A program made the position numbers and the translations under genes. DNA of 45,981 nt from Allorhizobium borbori (GTDB lineage Bacteria > Pseudomonadota > Alphaproteobacteria > Rhizobiales > Rhizobiaceae). The DNA lies in contig NZ_JACIDU010000022.1 of the NCBI RefSeq assembly GCF_014196535.1, positions 1 to 45,981 of the forward strand. The letters run 5' to 3'. Within the stretch, counting starts at the first letter, position 1; each line of letters begins with the position of its first letter. A model generated the notes under the pieces. That model searched no databases. It was not told the origin of the DNA and worked only from the letters and a program-made list of their open reading frames with translations. Below, piece after piece: positions 30,757 to 38,844 of the stretch.

Positions 30757-32529
30757 CTAAAGGTCGGGCGAAATCTTCCAGTCCCTCAGCTTGTAAACTG
30801 TGCCGGGACGCGCGAAGGGCGTATCTGCCTTCTCGCGAAGACGCCGTTTGAACGAATGGATCGGCGTCGCCCTGTCATCGATGCGGACTTCAACGACTGA
30901 CGGGCCATCATAGGCGAAGGCACGATCCAGCGCCGGACCGATGTCATCCGGGCTCTCGACATAAATGCCGAGCAATCCCAACGCCTGTGCAGCGCCCGCG
31001 TAGCCGGGCTTCACACTTTGCGTTTCCAGAACGGCTGACTGCACGTTGTTGAAGTAAAGCTCCTGCCAGAGCTGGATCCAGCCGAGCTTGCCGTTGTTGA
31101 TAACGACATTGACAATCTTCTGATTGTATTGAGCCTGCGTTGCCAGTTCCCCGATGGTGTAGGAAAAGGCACCATCGCCCGCGACGGTGACGATACGGGC
31201 ATCGGGCCGGACGGCAGCGGCGCCGATTGCGGCCGGCACCGAGTAGCCAAGACCGCCCTGTCCACGCGCGAAGAGGAACTGGCGGCCGGGCTTTCGGGCC
31301 GGAATATAGCCGGAAATCCATCCGGCCGCGAAGGATGCATCCGAAACCATGATGTCGTCTTCCGCCAGCCGTTTGGCAATTTCGTTCATCACCCGTGGCG
31401 GCTGAACGGGCACGAGATCAGAGGTCATCTCCGCCTGCTTGTCGGCGTCGCATGCGCTCTTCACCTCCGCGATGCGGGCCGCCCATTCCCGTCTAGCGGG
31501 AAGTTTCGGCAGCGCCTTGCTGAGCGCGGCGACCGTCTCACGAACATCGCCAAGCATCGCCACGGTCGGGCGGAAGGTGCGGCCATGCTCGAGCGGGTCG
31601 AGGTCAATCGTAATGGTCGCCTGCTCCGACATCGGCAGCGTCCAGTTCATGCCGGTGTTCTGGCTGACCTTCGAACCGCACCAGATGACCAGATCGGCTT
31701 CCTTGATGAGATCGATGGCCGCCTTGGACCCCAACGGATTGAGAACGCCGGCTGCGTAGTCACGGGTTTCCGGCACGGCTCCCTTGCCGGACAGGCTGGT
31801 GACGACGAGGCCGCCAAGCTTGTCGGCAAATTCGGTGACGACTGCCGTGGCGTCAGAACCGTGAACGCCGCCGCCGCAAACCAGCGCCGGGCGCTTCGCC
31901 TTTGCGATGAGGGTGGCCGCCTCCCTGATCTGCGCTTCCGGTGCACAACTGCGCAGATAGGGGATCTTCTGCGAGCGATCATCCACGGTGATCTTGAGAA
32001 CATCCTCATCCCACTCCGCATCGAAAATGTCGTGCGGGATAATGAGTGCAACAGGACCGGGTCTTGGCGCGGTCGCCACGCGGAAGGCCGTGCGGATCAT
32101 CTCCGGCAACGCGGTAACCGAAGGCACCAGGTAGGCTTCCTTGCTGCATGTCTTGAAGAAGCTCAACTGGTCAAACCCCTGGCTGGCGATCCCTTTCTCC
32201 TTCAATGTCAGCCAGTCGAGTGGCAGCTCTCCGATGATACCGATCATCGGAATGGAAGCGTTAAGCGCCTCGAGGAACCCGGCAGGAAGAAGATTGGCGC
32301 CGGGGCCGACAGTCACATCGCAAATACCCGGCTTTCCCGTCAGGCGCGCATAGGCATCGGCGGCATAGGCAGCGTTGCGTTCGTCGCGCATCAGAATATG
32401 GCGAATACGGTCCGTACGGCGGGAAATACCGTCGTGGAGCGCGGTGGTCTGGCCGCCCGGCATGCCGAACACGTATTCGACGCCGTATTGCGCCAGCATC
32501 TCTGCAATCAAGTCTCCGATGTGAGCCAT
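30757..32529 (-). CDS. Thiamine diphosphate-dependent enzyme, acetolactate-synthase-like
   Basis: A 590-residue ThDP enzyme with the three-domain acetohydroxyacid synthase/decarboxylase layout. The N-terminal PYR domain has the cofactor-activating Glu50 in LMRDERNAAYAADAYARLTG. The middle domain contains RPALVCGGGVHGSDA. The C-terminal PP domain has the ThDP/Mg motif GDGAFSY (from residue 451) to VINN (479). The ATG at 32527-32529 follows AAAGGAAATGAC. It is the last gene of the sugar/polyol operon. True acetolactate synthases usually sit beside a small regulatory subunit and ilvC; neither is here. It may instead cleave or ligate a keto-sugar acid or alpha-keto acid. IolD-like C-C cleavage and sulfoacetaldehyde-type chemistry are alternatives. 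Confidence 0.88.
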   Translation of the reverse strand: MAHIGDLIAEMLAQYGVEYVFGMPGGQTTALHDGISRRTDRIRHILMRDERNAAYAADAYARLTGKPGICDVTVGPGANLLPAGFLEALNASIPMIGIIGELPLDWLTLKEKGIASQGFDQLSFFKTCSKEAYLVPSVTALPEMIRTAFRVATAPRPGPVALIIPHDIFDAEWDEDVLKITVDDRSQKIPYLRSCAPEAQIREAATLIAKAKRPALVCGGGVHGSDATAVVTEFADKLGGLVVTSLSGKGAVPETRDYAAGVLNPLGSKAAIDLIKEADLVIWCGSKVSQNTGMNWTLPMSEQATITIDLDPLEHGRTFRPTVAMLGDVRETVAALSKALPKLPARREWAARIAEVKSACDADKQAEMTSDLVPVQPPRVMNEIAKRLAEDDIMVSDASFAAGWISGYIPARKPGRQFLFARGQGGLGYSVPAAIGAAAVRPDARIVTVAGDGAFSYTIGELATQAQYNQKIVNVVINNGKLGWIQLWQELYFNNVQSAVLETQSVKPGYAGAAQALGLLGIYVESPDDIGPALDRAFAYDGPSVVEVRIDDRATPIHSFKRRLREKADTPFARPGTVYKLRDWKISPDL

Positions 32530-32564
32530 GTCATTTCCTTTCACTTGGCAAAGGGGGAGCGACA

Positions 32565-32582
32565 CTGCGGCGGGGGCCGCAG
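32565..32582 (-). other. Intercistronic hairpin upstream of the ThDP enzyme gene
   Basis: CTGCGGC (32565-32571) and GCCGCAG (32576-32582) form a perfect 7-bp stem with a GGGG loop in the 89-bp gap between the FGGY kinase and the ThDP enzyme. It could modulate read-through or message stability. No T-run follows. Confidence 0.4.
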
Positions 32583-32618
32583 CCTGAAAATTCGTTATTG
32601 TCGGGATGGGGGACGGTA

Positions 32619-34154
32619 TCAGGTGGCCATGGCGGACCTGCTTCGTTCGGCCATGTCGTGCATCAAGGGGCTGAGCGCCGAATGCGTCTGGATGTAGAGT
32701 TCCATCAGCGCCCTGTATCGCTCATGGTTTTCGCGGTCCGGCTCGATCCTGTCGCGGATACGCACCATCTTCCGGGCGGCTTCGTCGAGCGACGCGTAGG
32801 CGCCGAGACCGACAGCCGCCGTGATCGCCGCCCCGAAGACGGTCGCTTCACCCACTTCCGGGATCAGCAGGTCGATGCCCGCCGTATCCGCGTGCATTTG
32901 AAGCCAGAAGCGGGACCTAAGCGCAGCGCCCGCTACCGTCATCGAATTGACCGGTAGCCCCTGCCCCGAAATGCAACGCAGGATGTTAGCGGTGCCGAGG
33001 CAGACGGCCTCCATCAGCGCGCGGGTAATGTCCGCACGCGTGTGCTTCAACGTCATCCCCCAAAGCGCGCCCTGCAGGTCGTAATCGGTATAGGGATTCC
33101 GGTTGCCCTGCCAGAAATCCAGCGCGACCAGACCGTTGGCTCCGAGTGGAACCGCTTCCGCCTCGTGCAGCGTGGCCTCGATCCCGGCACCGCCACCGTT
33201 CGAGAGTTCATGCCACCAGCGGAGAACGGCACCGGTTGAAACCTGCCCGCCTTCCATCACGTAACGACCGGGCGCGACGCAATCGGGATGCGGCCCGAAC
33301 AGGCCAAGGATCTCGACATCGGCGTCGATGGTGGGCAGCACGAGATGAGACGTGCCGGTGATCAGCGCTGTATCTCCCGGCTTCAGCGTATTGAGGCCAA
33401 CGGTTGCCACATAGGCATCCGTGCCACCGCACACGACGATCGTTTGCCGCGTCAGCCCCATCTCAGCGGCCGCCATGGCGCAGACCGGTCCGATCGCCTC
33501 GCCAAGAACCGGCATCCGTTCAGGGAAAAAGCGGGTGATGCCGCCAAGCCCGATCCGCTCGAAGAAATCCTCCGGCCATCCGCCGTCGCGCGGCGAATAG
33601 AACCAGCGGTTGATTGTGTGGTTCTGACCGAGTGTCAGTTCTCCCGAAAGGCGAAGGGCGATGAAATCGGCAAGTTCAATGAACCAGCGGGCGCGGGCGT
33701 AGAGTTCGGGCCTGTTTTCCTTGAGCCAAAGGATTTTCGGGATCGCCGTTTCCGCACTCACCCCTGCGCGCGAACGGCGCAAGGCCGGATGGCCGGTGGC
33801 GCCGATCCGTTGCGCCTGGGGCGATGCCCGATTGTCCATCCACAGGATGGCCTCGCCGATCGGTTCACCGTCCTCATCAAGCATCAAAAGCGTACTCGAC
33901 GTGCCGTCAGCGCAAATGGCGGCAACCTGCGAGGGGGAAACTTCGGCGATCCTCATCGCTTCGCGCACCGCCTGGCAGCAGGCGCTCCACCAATCCTGCG
34001 GATTCTGGGTCGCCCAGCCGGATTTCGGATATTCGGTCCGGTATTCGCACGCGGCGGTCGCCAGGACCCGGCCATTGAGATCGCAGATCATCGCCCGCGC
34101 TCCGCCGGTGCCGCAATCAAGGCCGATGGTGACGGTTGGTGTCAGGCTGACCAT
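32619..34154 (-). CDS. FGGY-family carbohydrate kinase (first of two)
   Basis: A 511-residue sugar kinase. The N-terminal phosphate-1 motif is GLDCGTGGARAMICDLNG, ILWMDNRAS marks the sugar-binding region, the catalytic base is Asp246 in VVCGGTDAYVATVG, and the second nucleotide loop reads TVAGAALRSRFWLQMHAD. The start ATG at 34152-34154 has GAGGGGACATT upstream and lies one base after the permease stop, so the frame reaching 34295 is rejected. FGGY kinases phosphorylate polyols and ketoses such as xylulose, ribulose, erythritol or glycerol. This one differs clearly from the XylB-like kinase at 38845-40290, so the operon can phosphorylate two compounds. Its substrate is unknown. Confidence 0.9.
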   Translation of the reverse strand: MVSLTPTVTIGLDCGTGGARAMICDLNGRVLATAACEYRTEYPKSGWATQNPQDWWSACCQAVREAMRIAEVSPSQVAAICADGTSSTLLMLDEDGEPIGEAILWMDNRASPQAQRIGATGHPALRRSRAGVSAETAIPKILWLKENRPELYARARWFIELADFIALRLSGELTLGQNHTINRWFYSPRDGGWPEDFFERIGLGGITRFFPERMPVLGEAIGPVCAMAAAEMGLTRQTIVVCGGTDAYVATVGLNTLKPGDTALITGTSHLVLPTIDADVEILGLFGPHPDCVAPGRYVMEGGQVSTGAVLRWWHELSNGGGAGIEATLHEAEAVPLGANGLVALDFWQGNRNPYTDYDLQGALWGMTLKHTRADITRALMEAVCLGTANILRCISGQGLPVNSMTVAGAALRSRFWLQMHADTAGIDLLIPEVGEATVFGAAITAAVGLGAYASLDEAARKMVRIRDRIEPDRENHERYRALMELYIQTHSALSPLMHDMAERSRSAMAT

Positions 34155-34155
34155 A

Positions 34156-35166
34156 TCAATGTCCCCTCTTGTTCGCGCCGTGATGGCGCGAGGCCACCGC
34201 TGCAACACCGAGACCGAGCGCCAGCAGCACGCCCTGGATAATCTGGCGCTGGTAATCGGGCAGACCAAGAAGGGCTGCGCCGCTGAACAGCACACCGAGA
34301 AAGAGCGTTGCCGTCATGGTGCCAAGAATGTTGGGCTTGCCGATCCTCACCATCATGGCGCCAAGCAGGACAACCGTCAGACCATTGATGAGATAAGGCC
34401 CACCGATCATTGGCTGGCCGGAGGAGAGATTGGCCGCAAGCAGGACGCCGGCAATTGCTGAACTGAGACCAGAGAGACCGAAGAGTAGCATGGTAAGCCG
34501 GCCGACGGGCACGCCCACACCGCGCACGGCGGCTTCGTTCTGCGCCATGGCATAGATGTAACGACCGATGGCCAGACGTTCCTGCATGTACCAGGCCAGT
34601 GCGCCGACGGCGAGCACAGGAATGGCGACAACCGGCACGGCGCCCCACAGGGTCGTATTGAGGAGCCAGCCGACCGGCCCCACATCCGCGATGCGGATAA
34701 CCGTACCTTTGCCGAGCGCTGCCGCTGCCGAGGCGCAGATACCCGCAACCGAAATCGTCACGATCAGGGACGGCAGACGCAGGAAGGCCACGAGCCAGCC
34801 GTTGACAAGGCCGACGACGAGACCGACGCCAAGGCTGGCGAGGATCGCCCAGCCCCAGCCATAGCCGGCAAGAGACGCACAGATCATATTGGAAAGGGCA
34901 GCAATCTGCATGAAACTGACGTCGATCTTTCCGGCCGCGATCACCCAGGTCAGACCAAGCACCATCGTCACCATGATGGAGAACGTCTTGAGCAGGGCCG
35001 CGATGTTGGAAACATCGAGCAATTGCGGTCGCATGCTTGAGATTGCCAAAGTCAGGATGACAAGTGTCGCCGCCAACCAGAGATCGATCGTCACCTTCGC
35101 CACGCGGGCGGCCAGAGGACGGCTGCGATCCTTGTGAAAGGAGTTTGTGGAGTAGATCATGGTCAT
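34156..35166 (-). CDS. Ribose-type sugar ABC transporter permease (second)
   Basis: A 336-residue RbsC-like permease with about eight to ten hydrophobic helices. The family segments IDVSFMQIAALSNMICASLAG, GLVVGLVNGWLVAFLRLPSLIVTISV and YMQERLAIGRYIYAMAQNEAAVRGVGVPV are present; the last is the ATPase-contact loop. The ATG at 35164-35166 overlaps the stop of the first permease (ATGA), with GGAGGGCAGG upstream. The IDVS motif replaces the usual IDLS. It pairs with the neighbouring permease as a heterodimer, as in autoinducer-2 or rhamnose-type importers where two different permeases are used. Confidence 0.92.
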   Translation of the reverse strand: MTMIYSTNSFHKDRSRPLAARVAKVTIDLWLAATLVILTLAISSMRPQLLDVSNIAALLKTFSIMVTMVLGLTWVIAAGKIDVSFMQIAALSNMICASLAGYGWGWAILASLGVGLVVGLVNGWLVAFLRLPSLIVTISVAGICASAAAALGKGTVIRIADVGPVGWLLNTTLWGAVPVVAIPVLAVGALAWYMQERLAIGRYIYAMAQNEAAVRGVGVPVGRLTMLLFGLSGLSSAIAGVLLAANLSSGQPMIGGPYLINGLTVVLLGAMMVRIGKPNILGTMTATLFLGVLFSGAALLGLPDYQRQIIQGVLLALGLGVAAVASRHHGANKRGH

Positions 35167-36176
35167 GCCTGCCCTCCGGAAACGGATCCCGTCCGTTTGG
35201 TTTTGCTGGTGAATAGCTTGAAACCGCCGGCCCAGGTCCGGATGGTGTCGGAGAAGGCGATCACGCCGAGAAGAAGAATGAGGCTGACGACCCCGTCGCT
35301 GTAGTAATAGGGCACGCCCATCAGGGAGAAGCCGTCGAGCAGCATGGTAATCAGCAGGATGCCGGCAAACGTCGAGATGACCGATGTGCCACCCATGATG
35401 GCCGCACCGAGGAAAACACCGGCATAGGCCGGCATCATCAGGTTGGCGCCCTTGTTGGTTTCGGCGTTACCGGATTCAGCGAGAATGAGCAGCACGGCCA
35501 GCACGGTGAAAATCGCGCAGATCACATATGCAGAACCGATGAATTTGCGTGTGGCGATGCCGGAGAAATGCGCCGCAGTCGGGTTTTCACCCGTCGCATA
35601 GAAGGCAAGCCCGGTTCGCGTCCTGTGCATCACCAGCCAGGCGATGCCATAGGTCAGAAGCAGGAACCAGAGGGATACGCTGATCCCCAGAAAGCGAGCG
35701 TCATTGAGATCGGTAATGCCGCTCTGGAAGAAGTTCTGGAAGATCGAGCGGCCGCCAGTGTAGAGGAAGGCCATGCCCGCACAGACGGAACCGATGGCGA
35801 TCGTCGTCACGATATCCGGAAAGCCGGCCTTGCTGATGGCAAACCCCGACAGGCCGCCGATGGCGGCACCGAGCATGATGCCCACGACAATGGCAAGCCA
35901 CAATGGATAGCCCGCAGCGATCACCGCTCCCATGGACATGCCGGTAAAGGCGGCCACCCCTGCGATCGACAGGTCGAACTTGCGGACAATGACGACGAAG
36001 GTGAGGCCGAGCGCAGCCAGACCGTTGGCGGCCATGTGGCGGGCGATACCGCTCAGGCTGGCATGGGTGAGGAAGCGGGGTTCGGCAAGCGCAAATGCCA
36101 AGGCCAGCGCCAGAACCAACACGACGAAGGCCACTCCCCTGCCCGCACCCTTGGGCAGTTGCTTTAAGACAGTCAT
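35163..36176 (-). CDS. Ribose-type sugar ABC transporter permease (first)
   Basis: A 337-residue RbsC-like permease: VRKFDLSIAGVAAFTGMSMGAVIAAG, GGLSGFAISKAGFPDIVTTIAIGS and the loop RTGLAFYATGENPTAAHFSGI are typical. It has around nine hydrophobic helices. The ATG at 36174-36176 overlaps the stop of the ATPase gene (ATGA), and its own stop overlaps the second permease start. The three transporter genes are thus translationally coupled in the order ATPase, permease, permease. Confidence 0.92.
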   Translation of the reverse strand: MTVLKQLPKGAGRGVAFVVLVLALALAFALAEPRFLTHASLSGIARHMAANGLAALGLTFVVIVRKFDLSIAGVAAFTGMSMGAVIAAGYPLWLAIVVGIMLGAAIGGLSGFAISKAGFPDIVTTIAIGSVCAGMAFLYTGGRSIFQNFFQSGITDLNDARFLGISVSLWFLLLTYGIAWLVMHRTRTGLAFYATGENPTAAHFSGIATRKFIGSAYVICAIFTVLAVLLILAESGNAETNKGANLMMPAYAGVFLGAAIMGGTSVISTFAGILLITMLLDGFSLMGVPYYYSDGVVSLILLLGVIAFSDTIRTWAGGFKLFTSKTKRTGSVSGGQA

Positions 36177-37690
36177 TGCTTTCTCTCTCCCATGATACCG
36201 GCAAACAGCAGCGCATCGCGGTTGAACACGCCGCTGCCCGGCTCCACCTGCCGGCCCTTGTGCATGGCAATGGTGCGGTCGGCGACGCCGAACACTTCAT
36301 CGCAATCGCTGGAAATGACGATGACGGCGGCCGTTTCAGACAGCTCGCGCATCAGGCCGTAGATCTTGGCGCGGGCGCCGATATCGACGCCGATGGTCGG
36401 CTCAACGAAAATATAGACGTCCGCCTGGGTGTAGAGCCCCTTGGCCAGGACGATCTTCTGCTGGTTGCCGCCGGAAAAGCCACTGGCCGGTGTCGAAAGA
36501 CTGGGAGGATGCAGCGCCACCTGCTCCGTCAGGGATTTCGAGTCGGCGCGCACCGAACGGCCCCTTAGGGCCCAGCCGCCGCCGGCGGCGCGCCGGAGAT
36601 TGGCCATGGGCACATTGAAGACCGCCGGACGGTCGAGCGCCAGACCTTCCGTGCGACGGTCGCCCGGCACGAGGAAAATACCGGCGTCGAGCGCATCTCG
36701 AGGCGTTTTCGGAGCAACAGCCTTGCCGTTGACTTCGATTTCGCCACGGTCCAGCGCCTCAACGCCGAAGATCGCCTTGGCAAGCTCCTCGCAGCCGGAG
36801 CCGACCAGACCAAAAATGCCGAGGATTTCGTTCTTGCGAGCCTGAAACGAAATACCGGAAAATTTCGAGGCACTGGCCAGGCCGGAAACCTTGAGCACCA
36901 CCTCACCGGCGCTGTCGGGATCGGCCTTCGGCGGAAAAATGTCGCCGATCGCCTCGCCCAGCATCATGGTCGCCAGCGACACGTCGGAGGCCTTGGCATC
37001 GGCAACGCTCATGCGTGCAACGCAGGTGCCGCCGCGGAACACCGAGAAACTGTCGGCAATGGCAAAGACTTCCTCGAGCTGGTGGGTGATGTAGATGATC
37101 GAGATGCCCTGCGCACGAAGCTGGTTCATCAGTTCGAACAGGTCTTCCCGCTCGACATCGGTCAATGTCGATGTCGGTTCATCGAGGATGAGCACCTTGA
37201 TGTCGTCATCGGCAAGCGCCTGAAGAATGGCGACGGCCTCGCGTTCGACGGCCGCCATGCTGCCAACCTCGCGGGCAAGATCGAGCGGAACGGAAAACCG
37301 CGCAAGCAAAGCCTCGGCGCGCGACTGCATCGCCTTGCGGTCCACCCGGCCGAACAATCCAGGCCGGCGGCTTTCCCGACCAAGGAAGATGTTGTCGAGC
37401 CCGTTCATGTCATGCACGAGTTCCGGATGTTGCTGGACAGTCGCGATGCCGGCACGGATCGAATCTTTCGGTGACCTGAGGTCCACCTCCTGCCCGGCGA
37501 TCCTGATCGAGCCGGTGTCCTTCTGGATCATGCCCGAGAGGATCTTGATGAATGTCGATTTTCCGGCGCCGTTAATGCCCAGAAGCGCATGGATCTCCCC
37601 GCGCTCCACATGAAAAGCGACGTCCCTCAGGGCAAGGACGGGACCGAAGCGTTTCGATATGCCGGTCGCAGTCAGTACGGGTTGTGTCAT
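36173..37690 (-). CDS. Ribose-type sugar ABC transporter ATP-binding protein (two nucleotide-binding domains)
   Basis: A 505-residue tandem ATPase of the RbsA/MglA type. Domain 1 has Walker A GINGAGKST (residues 38-46) and Walker B VLILDEPTSTL (166-176), but the signature where LSVGxQQ is usual reads MAAVEREA (145-152). Domain 2 has a degenerate Walker A (FGLVGSGCEELAKAIFG, usual for RbsA), an intact FSGGNQQK signature (405-412), and Walker B VYIFVEPT, in which Val429 replaces the Mg-binding Asp. One composite site therefore pairs the intact Walker motifs of domain 1 with the intact signature of domain 2, so activity is plausible with a single hydrolytic site. GAGGAAGCAAGG precedes the ATG at 37688-37690. 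Confidence 0.92.
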   Translation of the reverse strand: MTQPVLTATGISKRFGPVLALRDVAFHVERGEIHALLGINGAGKSTFIKILSGMIQKDTGSIRIAGQEVDLRSPKDSIRAGIATVQQHPELVHDMNGLDNIFLGRESRRPGLFGRVDRKAMQSRAEALLARFSVPLDLAREVGSMAAVEREAVAILQALADDDIKVLILDEPTSTLTDVEREDLFELMNQLRAQGISIIYITHQLEEVFAIADSFSVFRGGTCVARMSVADAKASDVSLATMMLGEAIGDIFPPKADPDSAGEVVLKVSGLASASKFSGISFQARKNEILGIFGLVGSGCEELAKAIFGVEALDRGEIEVNGKAVAPKTPRDALDAGIFLVPGDRRTEGLALDRPAVFNVPMANLRRAAGGGWALRGRSVRADSKSLTEQVALHPPSLSTPASGFSGGNQQKIVLAKGLYTQADVYIFVEPTIGVDIGARAKIYGLMRELSETAAVIVISSDCDEVFGVADRTIAMHKGRQVEPGSGVFNRDALLFAGIMGERKQ

Positions 37691-37711
37691 AACCTTGCTT
37701 CCTCACCTTGT

Positions 37712-37746
37712 GCGCGGCTATGGAGCGCTGGGCCCCGTAGCCGCGC
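37712..37746 (-). other. Intercistronic hairpin between binding-protein and ATPase genes
   Basis: GCGCGGCTA (37712-37720) pairs perfectly with TAGCCGCGC (37738-37746), and the stem extends inward by a G-T pair and two G-C pairs. It lies in the 63-bp gap after the binding-protein stop, with no T-run on the minus strand. It probably protects the binding-protein message or dampens downstream expression, as in many sugar ABC operons. Confidence 0.55.
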
Positions 37747-37753
37747 GGCCGTG

Positions 37754-38764
37754 TCAGACAGCGCGCATCCAGCCAAGCTCGGAGCCTCGCCCGGGAACGT
37801 CGTAATCGTCCGGAATGCCCTTCTGGAGCATGTCGCTCGTCACCGCATAGGTCGGCGTCACGACAAGACGCGGCGCCTTGCGACCGGCGAGATGCTCATG
37901 CGCGTAAAAGACGCTCGAATAGGCCATTTCGTAGAAGCTCTGGGCCATGGAGAGCTTCAGCGGCGTGTTGCCGGCGATATAGTTGAAAGCCTGCGAACCG
38001 CCGTCGATACCGGTCAGGATGAGATCGCCGCGATTGGCGGCGCGAGCGGCAAGGGTGCCTTCGACCGCCGCGCCGTCCCAGGCGCACCAGATGGCATCGA
38101 CATCGGGATTGGAGGTCAGGATATTGTCGACAGCCTGGCGCGGGGTGACATTGCCCGCCAGCGCAAACGCCCATTCAGCCACGATCTTGATGTCGGGGTA
38201 GCGCCGCAGCGTCCATTCCATGCCGAGCGTACGCTGGTCCCAGCTCTCGTTTTGCGGCAGCATGACGCGGGCAATCTTGCCCTTGCCCTTCAGTTGCTGG
38301 CAGATGTATTCGCAGGAATATTGCCCCATGCCGAAGTTGTTCGACATTGAAGTGGTGGTGGCGGTGGCGCCGGGCACCGCGCTGTCTGCACAGAACACGG
38401 GAATGCCGGCGGCGATGGCGCGCAGTACAGCCGGGGCAATGGCAACGGCATCGGCAGGCGTGATAAAGAGCGCATCCGGCTTCGAAGCGATGAGAGAATC
38501 GATCTGATCCGACTGAACGCGGGCATCGAAACCGGCATCCGTCATCGAGAGCGTGCCGCCCAGTTCGGCCACGGCTGCCTTGAAGCCATCCTGCAGGTGG
38601 CGGCCGGAATCGTAGGTGGTCCAGCCAAGCGCCGCTGCAAACGTTCGGTTCGCGGTTGCGGCGCGCATGTCTTTCGGCCAGAGCGCAGCCGCGCTTGCAA
38701 GGGCAAGCGTGCCGGTCATGAATGCACGGCGGCCAAAGCCACCCATTTCGATAGTCTCTGACAT
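37754..38764 (-). CDS. Ribose-type sugar ABC transporter substrate-binding protein with Tat-like signal
   Basis: A 336-residue type I periplasmic binding protein (RbsB/LsrB-like). The N-terminus has twin arginines in FGRRAFMTGTLALASAAALWP (Arg12-Arg13) with a hydrophobic stretch and AAT cleavage region, pointing to Tat export, unlike most sugar-binding proteins. The mature domain shows WTTYDSGRHLQDGFKAAVAELGG, ITPADAVAIAPAVLRAIAAGIPVFCADSA and AIWCAWDGAAVEG, typical of the family. The ATG at 38762-38764 follows GGAGGAGAAGACA. The ligand is unknown but should be the sugar or polyol processed by the kinases and dehydrogenases of the operon. Confidence 0.9.
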   Translation of the reverse strand: MSETIEMGGFGRRAFMTGTLALASAAALWPKDMRAATANRTFAAALGWTTYDSGRHLQDGFKAAVAELGGTLSMTDAGFDARVQSDQIDSLIASKPDALFITPADAVAIAPAVLRAIAAGIPVFCADSAVPGATATTTSMSNNFGMGQYSCEYICQQLKGKGKIARVMLPQNESWDQRTLGMEWTLRRYPDIKIVAEWAFALAGNVTPRQAVDNILTSNPDVDAIWCAWDGAAVEGTLAARAANRGDLILTGIDGGSQAFNYIAGNTPLKLSMAQSFYEMAYSSVFYAHEHLAGRKAPRLVVTPTYAVTSDMLQKGIPDDYDVPGRGSELGWMRAV

Positions 38765-38844
38765 TGTCTTCTCCTCCAAGGTTAATGAGCCCGACTTGAT
38801 GTCGGTCTATTCGGCACCGCCACTCCTCTGACGGCGCAAATCTT

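Noticed and set aside
30757-32529. Annotation of the ThDP enzyme as ilvB for branched-chain amino acid synthesis
   Set aside because: There is no small subunit or ilvC nearby, and it sits at the end of a sugar/polyol operon. Family-level naming only is justified.
31129-32697. Plus-strand 522-codon frame opposite the ThDP enzyme
   Set aside because: It is a complement shadow; the minus-strand frame carries all ThDP motifs.
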